Source of the DNA: a virus
Virus record (IMG/VR): IMGVR_UViG_3300035212_003113
Span: 62,001-126,000 of that record
DNA length: 64,000 nucleotides
Strand: one strand, 5' to 3'
The translations under genes and the position numbers were made by a program. The notes beneath the pieces were generated by a model. The model was not told where the DNA came from. It saw nothing but the letters and a program-made list of their open reading frames with translations, and did not search any database. The stretch's first letter is position 1. Every line of letters starts with the position of its first letter. Positions 31,435 through 38,745 of this stretch are shown in pieces.

Positions 31435-32743
31435 TCTTCGCAGCGACGAAACAACTCACCGCGTCCATGTAAAGGTGGACGCTGCTGATGTGAAGACGGC
31501 CATGGAAGAGGCTGCGCGGGGGTTGCAGGCAGTAATGGCCTTGCCTCCTCATCCGAAGGGTTCTGTCCCTATTGAGATTATTCTGAATAAGTTCTCTAGC
31601 CAGTTCCGCTCTGGCGTCACTGAGAAGCTTGTTCGCAAGGCAACTGGCGAAGCAGTATATTCGCTCGGTCTTCGTAGCGGCGCAGATCCGCAGCTAGACG
31701 AGCAGTATCGCATCTCTCCTGCAAAGCGTTGGCTCGGTGCATTTGCTGATGACGGCGGACTGGAGTTCTCGGTTAGTTGGCCAAGGCCACCTGCCGTAGA
31801 AATCCGTGATTATATTGGTATCTCTGTAGAGGTAGCACAGGGCGACAGGGAAGCTGCCATTGAAGGCCAGCTGCAAATCCTGCGTCTACAGACTAGCAGC
31901 AACAAGCTGGTAGAGCGTCCAGCAACAGCCGAAGATGTGCTTGTAGTTGACCTTGAAGGTACTGATGGCGAAGGTAATCTTCTGCACGGCGCACGGTTCA
32001 CAGACTTTGTTTTCCGCCCTAAGATGCGTGGCGGGCGAGGGTTCAGTGACAAGCTAGATCAGCTTGCCGTTGGTCGGTCGGCAGGAGAGAGCTTCTCGTT
32101 TGAAGAGAACTACCCTGACAACCACCATGACAAATATCTGCGCGGACAAAAAGTAACTTTTGCCTGTACCGTGCGGGAGGTTCGGGAATCAGTTGTGCCC
32201 GAGATCAATGACGAGTTTGCAAAGACAGCAGGATACGCTGATCTTGCAGAACTACGTGAAGCGGTGGGCAGGGAGTGGGATGCTGGCAATGAAGTAAACA
32301 TTGCCACTGCCAAGCGCAAGCAAGTTCGTAAAAAGATTGTAGAGGCGAATCCGCTGCCGGTAGACGAGGCAGTGCTCGCAGACTATTGTGGTGCTGCGGC
32401 AGAGCAATTTGGAGTAAAGTTCGAGGATTTACTTAAGGCTCCCGAGACAGCGGAGATTGCTGAGTCTATCCGTGCTGATCAGCGCGAAGTAATTATCTAC
32501 AATGAAATCCTTGATCGTGTATTTGACAGCCACGCACAGCAGCTGTTGCTGAAGGAAGCTGACATCTTGAAGTACGCCGCGGCCGAGGCACAGCACGGAG
32601 TAACAGCAGAAGAAGAGATTGCCGCAAAGCGTTCAAAGCCTGCTGCCTATTCCTCCTGGCTCCAGCGTTCTCAACGCCAGAAAGTAGCCGACTGGATTGT
32701 AGATCAGGCGGTTGTAACAAAGGTTCCTGGCAAGGAGGATTGA
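31421..32743 (+). CDS. tig: trigger factor-like chaperone/peptidyl-prolyl isomerase
   Basis: 440 residues, the full length of bacterial trigger factor. Order: N-terminal domain (1-145), FKBP-type PPIase domain (about 155-245, with 'ATAEDVLVVDLEGTDGEG' and 'LRGQKVTFACTVREVRES'), and helical C-terminal arms ('EINDEFAKTAGYADLAELRE' onward). The ribosome-docking loop, normally GFRxGKxP, reads 'KFSSQFRSGVTEKLV', so L23 binding is doubtful. AGGAAG precedes ATG 31421. Perhaps a phage-specific folding factor rather than a copy of the host's ribosome-bound one. Confidence 0.92.
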   Translation: MTTFDLRSDETTHRVHVKVDAADVKTAMEEAARGLQAVMALPPHPKGSVPIEIILNKFSSQFRSGVTEKLVRKATGEAVYSLGLRSGADPQLDEQYRISPAKRWLGAFADDGGLEFSVSWPRPPAVEIRDYIGISVEVAQGDREAAIEGQLQILRLQTSSNKLVERPATAEDVLVVDLEGTDGEGNLLHGARFTDFVFRPKMRGGRGFSDKLDQLAVGRSAGESFSFEENYPDNHHDKYLRGQKVTFACTVREVRESVVPEINDEFAKTAGYADLAELREAVGREWDAGNEVNIATAKRKQVRKKIVEANPLPVDEAVLADYCGAAAEQFGVKFEDLLKAPETAEIAESIRADQREVIIYNEILDRVFDSHAQQLLLKEADILKYAAAEAQHGVTAEEEIAAKRSKPAAYSSWLQRSQRQKVADWIVDQAVVTKVPGKED

Positions 32744-32763
32744 GCTGGATCGCAGCTCCAATT

Positions 32764-32910
32764 ATGAGTTCATACGTAATCATAGGCGCTGCGACAGCTT
32801 GCTGGCTAGCTGCCTCTAATAAAGACGGCAGCTTCGGCCCATTGGAAGCAATTATAGTGATAGCGGTATGGCCGGCTGTGCTGGGCGGTATTGCAGTAGG
32901 TGCCAAGTGA
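32764..32910 (+). CDS. 48-residue membrane protein
   Basis: Starts MSSYVIIGAATACWLAA from ATG 32764, with two hydrophobic helices (3-17 and 28-45). In-frame TTG 32740 sits only one base after AAGGAGG (32732-32738), so the true start is unsure. Stop overlaps the GTG of the DHH gene. Confidence 0.55.
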   Translation: MSSYVIIGAATACWLAASNKDGSFGPLEAIIVIAVWPAVLGGIAVGAK

Positions 32911-33719
32911 ATACGTGTATTTTTCATGCAAACTGCCCAGACGGAATAATGAGCGCGATAGTCGCTTCGCTTGCTCATCCTGGTATACGCCTGCATGCTG
33001 CTTCTGATCGGCTCAACCCGCCACCGCGAGAACTGATTGACGGCAAAGAAGTATTGATCGCAGACTTTAGCTATCCGCTATCTGTCATGCAAGATATTGC
33101 CTCGCGAGCCGCTAGTGTAGTTCTGCTCGATCATCATGCCAGCGCAGAGAAGGCGCTCAAGCATCTGCCGTATTGTGTTTTTGATCAAAACAAGTCTGGC
33201 GCCCAGGTATGCTGGGACTTCTTTTTTCCTGGTCAAACACAGCCGATATTGTTGCAGGCAGTTGGCGAAGCGGACCGAGGGCTGTGTGAGCTGCCATTTA
33301 CTCGTGATGTAATGACTCTTGCAGAGGTGCTGCCGTTTGAGACTGAGGCATGGTTAGACCTCGCCATTAGACTTGAAAACAACATGGAAGAAGAGCTTGC
33401 TGGAGCAGGAGCTGTTGCAGCCTGGCGTTCTGCTAAAATCGACCGATTGCTTGGTAAATCATTTCTTACCGAGATAGGCGGACATATTGTTCCAGCCATA
33501 AATTCATGTGATTTTAAATCAGAGCTAGGGCGACGCCTGGCAGTGAAAAATCCGTTTGCTGCGGTATTTAGCGGCTCAGACGGCAAATGGTATATTAGTC
33601 TGCGCTCTTCAAATGCAGGTCTTGATGTATCAGAGATAGCAGAGAGTCACGGTGGTGGTGGTCATAGAAATGCTGCGGCCTTTGTATCTGATCGCGCCCC
33701 CAAGAATCTAGAGGAATAG
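32907..33719 (+). CDS. DHH/DHHA1 phosphoesterase
   Basis: 270 residues from GTG 32907 (AAGTGA overlap). 'CIFHANCPDGIMSA' (4-17), 'VLIADFSYP' (near 47), 'VVLLDHHASAEKAL' (near 73-86) and C-terminal 'SEIAESHGGGGHRNAAAF' form the DHH motifs and the GGGH DHHA1 substrate loop. Family members hydrolyse nano-RNA, pAp, cyclic dinucleotides or ssDNA. With the Orn-like exonuclease at 25144 and the Nudix gene beside it, a role in nucleotide or second-messenger turnover is likely. Confidence 0.88.
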   Translation: MNTCIFHANCPDGIMSAIVASLAHPGIRLHAASDRLNPPPRELIDGKEVLIADFSYPLSVMQDIASRAASVVLLDHHASAEKALKHLPYCVFDQNKSGAQVCWDFFFPGQTQPILLQAVGEADRGLCELPFTRDVMTLAEVLPFETEAWLDLAIRLENNMEEELAGAGAVAAWRSAKIDRLLGKSFLTEIGGHIVPAINSCDFKSELGRRLAVKNPFAAVFSGSDGKWYISLRSSNAGLDVSEIAESHGGGGHRNAAAFVSDRAPKNLEE

Positions 33720-33720
33720 C

Positions 33721-34206
33721 ATGAGTAATACGATGTTGCGATACATTGAGCAGCGCAGTGCGGCAGAAGCTTTTCGTTGGGGCTTCTCCAGTATGGAGAC
33801 AGAATTGAAAAAAAAGAACAGCTTTTCCGTATTCGATTTTCCACCTGGTAGCGCTGCGGTCGTTGTTATCGAGCAGGATGGACAGCTGCTTGCAGTCAGT
33901 CGCCGCGATAATCACGCAGACCTCGGGCTGCCCGGCGGCAAGATTGAGCCCGGAGAATCGCCAATCACTGCCGCTTGCAGGGAGGCCGTAGAGGAGCTGG
34001 AAGCTACTGTCTGCAACCTAATGCTGGCAAGCATTGCTGCTGTCAATGGTATTGCTGTTTTTATTTACCGGGCAGAGCTAATTGGCGACTTGACGGAGCG
34101 TATCAACAGCGAGGGTGCGCGCGTTTGCTGGACCAGTCCACATACCATTTGCAAGGGCAGTTTTGGTAAATTCAATAAGCAATACGTCCTCCCACTTCTT
34201 GCTTGA
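33721..34206 (+). CDS. Nudix hydrolase
   Basis: 161 residues starting 1 base after the DHH stop. The Nudix box 'GGKIEPGESPITAACREAVEELEA' pattern starts at residue 72 (G-x5-E-x7-REV-x-EE-x). It hydrolyses a nucleoside diphosphate linked to another moiety. The N-terminal 35 residues are an extra helix. Substrate cannot be predicted. Confidence 0.88.
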   Translation: MSNTMLRYIEQRSAAEAFRWGFSSMETELKKKNSFSVFDFPPGSAAVVVIEQDGQLLAVSRRDNHADLGLPGGKIEPGESPITAACREAVEELEATVCNLMLASIAAVNGIAVFIYRAELIGDLTERINSEGARVCWTSPHTICKGSFGKFNKQYVLPLLA

Positions 34207-34212
34207 CAGGCC

Positions 34213-34251
34213 ACCCCGGCCCTAAAGCCGGGGTCCGCCGATCCTGAGCGG
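34213..34251 (+). repeat. two-hairpin intergenic element, copy 9
   Basis: Stem 1 CCCCGGC (34214-34220)/GCCGGGG (34227-34233) with CCTAAA loop, perfect 7 bp plus a closing A-T pair. Stem 2 CCGC (34235-34238)/GCGG (34248-34251) with loop CGATCCTGA. Both hairpins can form together here. The MoxR gene at 34274 follows. Confidence 0.88.
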
Positions 34252-34273
34252 CGACGCCCACAACGGAGTAAAG

Positions 34274-35548
34274 ATGCTAACTGAAAAACTTCTAGATGAC
34301 TGGATTCGTACATCGCAGAATGTACTCCTTGTCGGCCCGCATGGCATTGGCAAGACCGAGCAAGTACTGGCTGCTATGAAGCGCAACGGCATTAAGTATG
34401 CCTACTTCTCTGCCTCTACCATGGACCCGTTCGTTGACTTCGTTGGTGTGCCACGGGTAGTCGAAGATAAGACCGGCCGCTGGCTAGACTTTGTACGTCC
34501 AAAGATTTTTGCAAACAATGATGTGCAAGTGATCATCGTTGACGAGTTCAATCGTGCTCCCAAGAAGGTGCGCAATGCACTAATGGAAGCAATCCAGTTT
34601 AAGTCGATCAATGGCGTGCCGATGCCCAATCTAAAGATGATCTGGGCCATGGTCAATCCTCATGATGACGAGGATACCTACGACGTTGATCGCCTGGACC
34701 CAGCTCAGGAAGACCGCTTTCAAATCAAGGTTGTCCTGCCTAATGGCCCATCTCTCAAGTACTTCCGCGATAACTACGGAGTGCTTGGCGAGATAGCGCA
34801 CCGTTGGTGGAATAAGATTGATGAGAAGATGCGTAAGAGCAGCATTGTTTCTCCCCGGCGCCTAGAATACGCGCTACAGGCGTATCAAGCGGGCCTTGAT
34901 ATTGATTACGTTCTGCCCAAAGAAGTTAACGTAAAGGATCTTAAGACCGAGCTCAATAAGTCAGGACTTATGTCGCGGCTGCCTGCTCTCAAGAAGTTGG
35001 GCGTAGAGGATCTGCGCAAGGAGATTCAGGGCAACGGCAATCTGCGTGACCTGGTCATGCAGGAGATCCTTGAGACTAAGTTCCCGGTAGAGTTGGTCGC
35101 TGCCATGAGTGACGAGGAAATCGTCAACAAGTGCAGCAAGCCTGGTGTTCGCACGTTTATTTGCGAACGGATCAGCGAAGGCGATCCACGCTTCACTTCT
35201 ATGGCAGAGGGCGTAGCAAAGACGCCTCCTAGCAAGGCCGCTGACAAAGAGCTGGCCGAGGCCATTAAGGCTTTTGCCACTGCGCTTGAAAAGGCCAAGC
35301 TAGCGCGCCAGCGCAAGATTACGGCAGAAGCCCGCAAGCAGAATGCAGGCGCCGAAGCGCTTAAGCGCCAGCTAGGAGTTCTTTTCCAGCCTACCATTAC
35401 TCGGGAAGAGATTGTTGCTCTGCTTGAGCCCCATAAGAAAGACATCTCTGCTGACCCGGTAATGAAGGATCTGATCCTGCGCGCTACGCAGGTGGCCGTC
35501 AATCGCGAACTAATTAGCGAGGTCGCACGGTCGCTCTCGCTTATCTGA
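34274..35548 (+). CDS. MoxR-type AAA+ ATPase
   Basis: 424 residues. Walker A 'VGPHGIGKTE' (20-29), Walker B 'VIIVDEFNRAP' (86-96), sensor 1 'IWAMVNPHDD' (near 125-134) and an arginine-finger region 'PAQEDRFQIKV'. MoxR ATPases work with a VWA partner to remodel protein complexes, and that partner is the next gene. Led by repeat copy 9, with CAACGGAG as ribosome site. The C-terminal third is a charged helical extension unlike bacterial MoxR. Confidence 0.9.
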   Translation: MLTEKLLDDWIRTSQNVLLVGPHGIGKTEQVLAAMKRNGIKYAYFSASTMDPFVDFVGVPRVVEDKTGRWLDFVRPKIFANNDVQVIIVDEFNRAPKKVRNALMEAIQFKSINGVPMPNLKMIWAMVNPHDDEDTYDVDRLDPAQEDRFQIKVVLPNGPSLKYFRDNYGVLGEIAHRWWNKIDEKMRKSSIVSPRRLEYALQAYQAGLDIDYVLPKEVNVKDLKTELNKSGLMSRLPALKKLGVEDLRKEIQGNGNLRDLVMQEILETKFPVELVAAMSDEEIVNKCSKPGVRTFICERISEGDPRFTSMAEGVAKTPPSKAADKELAEAIKAFATALEKAKLARQRKITAEARKQNAGAEALKRQLGVLFQPTITREEIVALLEPHKKDISADPVMKDLILRATQVAVNRELISEVARSLSLI

Positions 35549-35561
35549 CAGGAGCTTGCCC

Positions 35562-36857
35562 ATGGAAGAAGTATTTTCGGATGACGAGTGGAACTCGCTG
35601 GCCAAGAGGCTAGAGGATTTTCACTCGGTTTTTTCAAAGTTCTGGTCCATGGGCAAGCCGACTGTTACTCGCGACATCCCTACTTGCGCGGTAGCATTTG
35701 ACAAGGCCGGGCAGCAGATCATGTGGTCTGTTAATCCTGACTTCTGGGAAACGCTTTCAGACGATGGCAAGCTGTTTGCAATTGCGCACGAGTGTATGCA
35801 TGTTGTTTTTAGCCATGGCGTGCGCAGTACCGAAATGCTTAAGAACATAGATCCTCAGATCATTAACGTTGCGATGGATATCGCAGTCAACTCTCATCTT
35901 GAGAGTCACTATGGTTTCGAGCGCGCGGCAGTAGAGCCGCCCGGCGTGCGCTATATTTGGTTAGACGAGGTACTGCCCGGAGAACAAGCTGGACGAGCTT
36001 TTGAGTACTATGTAGAGGCTCTGCTAAAAGACAATCCGCAGTGCCAGTCAAAGAGTGGCGACGGAGATCCTACGACTGTTGATGATCACGGCGGACTAGG
36101 CGACTTTACGGGCGGCGATCTAGCTGATATGCTAAAGCGCACGCTTGACTCTGGTACTACAGAAGACCTAGCAGATATGGCCCAAGATGACGCCAGCGAT
36201 GATATGAAGAAGAAAGCCGCTGCTGTTAGCAAAGGCATTAAGCCCGGCAACAATCCTGGCAATACTGTGCTCGAGATTACTTCTGCTAAATATCTGCGTC
36301 GCAAGCCAAAGTGGGAGACTGTTGTCAAGAAATGGTCGATGCGAGCACTAGAGGAATATGCAGAAGTTCCTAGCTGGACGCAGCCTTCGCGCAGGCTTGA
36401 TCCCAATATGATGGGTGACTGTATCTTGCCTTCTCCCGGCGAGCAGGAAGGCGACGGAAAGAACAGGATTCGTGTATCGTTTTTTCTGGATACAAGCGGT
36501 AGCTGTATTAGCTATGCCACCAGGTTTTTTCGTGCAGCTGGTACCCTGGATCCACGCAAGTTTGACATCAAGCTATACTGCTTCGATACCAGAGTTTATG
36601 ACACAGATCTAAAGAGCGCCAAAGTCTATGGTGGCGGTGGTACTGCTTTCTCTATTATCGAGAGACGGATTCAAAAAGAAATGGCTGACAAGAGCACTTG
36701 CTATCCCGATGCAGTCTGGGTACTGAGTGATGGTTATGGCGATACTGTTCGACCAGAAAAGCCAAAGCGCTGGCACTGGTTCCTGACAGAGGGCGGCTCA
36801 CGCGACTACGGCATCCATCCCGAGTCCAATGTCCATCATCTTAAGAATTTTGAGTGA
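35562..36857 (+). CDS. DUF2201-type metallopeptidase-like/VWA protein
   Basis: 431 residues from ATG 35562 with CAGGAG (35550-35555). The N-terminal domain has 'FAIAHECMHVVFSHG' (72-86), the HExxH zincin-like motif of DUF2201_N, with 'VAMDIAVNSHL' after it. The C-terminal domain is VWA-like, 'RVSFFLDTSGSCISY' (near 305) with a DxSxS MIDAS. DUF2201 proteins are regularly encoded next to MoxR ATPases. Together they form a predicted chaperone-like remodelling pair also seen in large phages. Confidence 0.88.
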   Translation: MEEVFSDDEWNSLAKRLEDFHSVFSKFWSMGKPTVTRDIPTCAVAFDKAGQQIMWSVNPDFWETLSDDGKLFAIAHECMHVVFSHGVRSTEMLKNIDPQIINVAMDIAVNSHLESHYGFERAAVEPPGVRYIWLDEVLPGEQAGRAFEYYVEALLKDNPQCQSKSGDGDPTTVDDHGGLGDFTGGDLADMLKRTLDSGTTEDLADMAQDDASDDMKKKAAAVSKGIKPGNNPGNTVLEITSAKYLRRKPKWETVVKKWSMRALEEYAEVPSWTQPSRRLDPNMMGDCILPSPGEQEGDGKNRIRVSFFLDTSGSCISYATRFFRAAGTLDPRKFDIKLYCFDTRVYDTDLKSAKVYGGGGTAFSIIERRIQKEMADKSTCYPDAVWVLSDGYGDTVRPEKPKRWHWFLTEGGSRDYGIHPESNVHHLKNFE

Positions 36858-36860
36858 AGT

Positions 36861-37607
36861 ATGACCTGGAATTCAGACGCAGAAGGCGCAGGGGCACGGA
36901 CATTTCGAAACAGCTTTGTTGCCAGGTTTGATGGCAAAGGCTTCTCTCGTCTTGTTCGGTCTCCTGAATTTGTTGCCCCTTTTGACAATAGCATCTGTCA
37001 AAGCATGCACGCAGCAACCGACTGCATAATCAAGCATCTTACTCCTGACTTTGTGTATCAAGTTTCGGACGAGATAAGTGCTTTTTTTATAGCACGTCCA
37101 GAGGCCGGATCTCAGCTGCCGTTTGGCGGCAAAGAATCCAAGGTATGCAGTATTGGTGCTTCGGCGGCAGGCACCGCATTTTCTCTCGCGCTAGGCAAAT
37201 CCGCGCTGTTTGATGGGCGAGCATTCGACTGCACAGCAGATCAAATGCCTGATTATCTTGCTTCCCGGCTGAAGTCTGGCTTCAAGAATAGTGTTAGTCA
37301 GCTAGCCGGCGAGCACTTTTCTGCCAAGTCTCTGCATTGCAGGAACAGCGCGGAAAAGCTACAGATGCTTGCAGACGCGGGAATAGATTACAATGGCATG
37401 CCCGAAGACTTTAAATATGGGCGAATTTGGTATAAGGAAAAGCAGCAGGTCTGGAGCGATGTTGCAGGCGAGCATATTCAGCGCAGTCGCTGGACCAGTA
37501 CCGCGCTATACTCGCAGCTGAGTCAAGCGGCCTTCTCCGAGTTAAAGCGAACTATATCTGAATTGGATGGGCGGGCCGGGCCTAAAGTCGACCCCGCCCG
37601 ATCCTGA
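36861..37607 (+). CDS. Thg1-like 3'-5' RNA polymerase (tRNA-His guanylyltransferase family)
   Basis: 248 residues. 'FVARFDGKGFSRL' (19-31, metal Asp24), 'VYQVSDEISAFF' (65-76, Asp70-Glu71) and 'DYNGMPEDFKYGRIWY' in the C-terminal half are Thg1 signatures. Thg1-like proteins add nucleotides in the 3'-5' direction and can repair 5'-truncated tRNAs. The last 13 codons are translated from repeat copy 10 and the stop TGA is in its GATCCTGA loop, so the original C-terminus may have been lost. Confidence 0.85.
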   Translation: MTWNSDAEGAGARTFRNSFVARFDGKGFSRLVRSPEFVAPFDNSICQSMHAATDCIIKHLTPDFVYQVSDEISAFFIARPEAGSQLPFGGKESKVCSIGASAAGTAFSLALGKSALFDGRAFDCTADQMPDYLASRLKSGFKNSVSQLAGEHFSAKSLHCRNSAEKLQMLADAGIDYNGMPEDFKYGRIWYKEKQQVWSDVAGEHIQRSRWTSTALYSQLSQAAFSELKRTISELDGRAGPKVDPARS

Positions 37608-37618
37608 ACTACGGGCGG
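37569..37618 (+). repeat. two-hairpin intergenic element, copy 10 (shared-strand fold, overlaps Thg1)
   Basis: GGGCGGG (37569-37575) pairs perfectly with CCCGCCC (37593-37599) around an inner GGC-CTAAA-GTC hairpin (one G-U). The same strand CCGCCCG (37594-37600) pairs perfectly with CGGGCGG (37612-37618). Two 7-bp mutually exclusive stems in one copy are the best case for a switch. Confidence 0.88.
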
Positions 37619-37691
37619 CGCGGCCAGCCACCGGGGTTGCACAGTAATTCTGCTTGTGCAGCCAGCAGAGGCCTTGTTTAATAGGAATAAA

Positions 37692-37865
37692 ATGAAGACA
37701 TCTTATCTTCGTGGTATGCAGTTTCATGAGCTTAAGCGTCTGGAGAAGGAGCTCTTTGCGGAGCTGCGCAATGCTGATCCAGGCCATCTGTCCGCTATCC
37801 AGCGGGATATTGCATGGGCGCAGAAGGCTCTGCAAGAGAAGCTTGAAGACGTAAAGCGTACCTGA
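37692..37865 (+). CDS. small coiled-coil protein
   Basis: 57 residues from ATG 37692 with ATAGGAATAA upstream. 'FHELKRLEKELFAELRNADP' and 'QRDIAWAQKALQEKLEDVKR' form two amphipathic helices, probably a helical hairpin dimer. Function unknown. Confidence 0.65.
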   Translation: MKTSYLRGMQFHELKRLEKELFAELRNADPGHLSAIQRDIAWAQKALQEKLEDVKRT

Positions 37866-37869
37866 GACA

Positions 37870-37943
37870 AGGGGGCTTGTTGCATGTCAAATACCGGACA
37901 CCCAGCTTGGCAGCTAGCATATCTAGTTGGCAACAAGCCCCCT
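37870..37943 (+). promoter_or_regulatory. SD-sequestering long hairpin at the start of the next gene
   Basis: AGGGGGCTTGTTGC (37870-37883, ending right before ATG 37884 and including the ribosome-site purines) is perfectly complementary over 14 bases to GCAACAAGCCCCCT at 37930-37943 inside the coding region. A local 5-bp hairpin ACAAG/CTTGT competes for the same bases. Confidence 0.7.
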
Positions 37944-38441
37944 GCTTTTGGAATTGCATTAGAAGCAGGCATATACTCGGTAACTTATGGAGAACCAGAA
38001 TGCCTGCTCTTTTGCAAAAATCTAGGCGATGATCGCCTTATCCTCAAAGCTCTGCGGGATGCTGCCGACAAAAATGGTCCTGTGCTGTTTTGCACCGACT
38101 TTCTTATAACAGATCGCGGCAGCTATCCAGAGTATTTTCTGCCATCGCTGGCTGTATCAGGCTGGCGGCCAGGCAGAGTACGTGATGAAATTATAGAGAA
38201 TATGGCACGTATGTGGCCCGGCAGGCGCCTGTATACGTATCGCACACCCGATCACGAACAGATATATGTAGATGTGATCGCAGACTACTCGCGCGACAGA
38301 GCCGACTGGGTTAGAGTTATTGATGCCCTAGAATATGGCGGCATGGCACATTCACCCTGGCTAAAATATGTGCGGACTAGTCATCGCTCGTTGATAGACT
38401 GGACTCGCAACCCCAAGCTTAAAGATTGGATAACCCTTTGA
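37884..38441 (+). CDS. unknown protein behind a sequestered ribosome site
   Basis: 185 residues. 'FGIALEAGIYSVTYGEPECL' and 'GGMAHSPWLKYVRTSHRSLI' are notable segments, with basic C-terminus. No domain recognised. Its ribosome site and the bases up to the ATG can be locked in a 14-bp stem with codons 16-20, suggesting post-transcriptional control. Confidence 0.7.
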   Translation: MSNTGHPAWQLAYLVGNKPPAFGIALEAGIYSVTYGEPECLLFCKNLGDDRLILKALRDAADKNGPVLFCTDFLITDRGSYPEYFLPSLAVSGWRPGRVRDEIIENMARMWPGRRLYTYRTPDHEQIYVDVIADYSRDRADWVRVIDALEYGGMAHSPWLKYVRTSHRSLIDWTRNPKLKDWITL

Positions 38442-38602
38442 GATCTCGCTTTACAAGAGTTAATACAACGCTTTGGGTTGCCATTATAAAGAGTTTTGCA
38501 CCAAAGAGGGATATACCTCCGGTGGTGTTTCTGGGTAAAAAGAAGAAGAATAGGTTGAAGAATAATGAGCAGCCTGCTGAAAAAGCTACGCAAGTTTTGT
38601 GA
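38438..38602 (+). CDS. small basic protein (TTG start)
   Basis: 54 residues from TTG 38438, overlapping the upstream stop. A hydrophobic-basic stretch 'RVNTTLWVAIIKSFAPKRDI' then a Lys/Asn-rich run ('GKKKKNRLKNNEQ'). No clear ribosome site. Tentative small gene in an otherwise empty 300-base stretch. Confidence 0.45.
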   Translation: MRSRFTRVNTTLWVAIIKSFAPKRDIPPVVFLGKKKKNRLKNNEQPAEKATQVL

Positions 38603-38717
38603 AAAACTAAATAAAAATGACGAAGTTCCGCGGTCTTACGAGATAGTCAGGGTAAGTACGAATATCCCTAGCACAAGAATGTTTGTCCTAGTCGCTACTA
38701 ATAAGCCTAAAATTTGA
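38565..38717 (+). CDS. small basic protein
   Basis: 50 residues from ATG 38565, with AGGTTGAAG (38552-38560) upstream. 'MSSLLKKLRKFCEKLNKNDE' amphipathic helix then two strands. Overlaps the preceding small gene by 38 bases in another frame; at least one is likely real. Confidence 0.45.
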   Translation: MSSLLKKLRKFCEKLNKNDEVPRSYEIVRVSTNIPSTRMFVLVATNKPKI

Positions 38718-38745
38718 GGCAATATTTACTATCTCAGAGGTAAAA

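Noticed and set aside
35026-35637. Minus-strand 203-residue frame
   Set aside because: Antisense to the MoxR and DUF2201 genes; no ribosome site, composition typical of a shadow.
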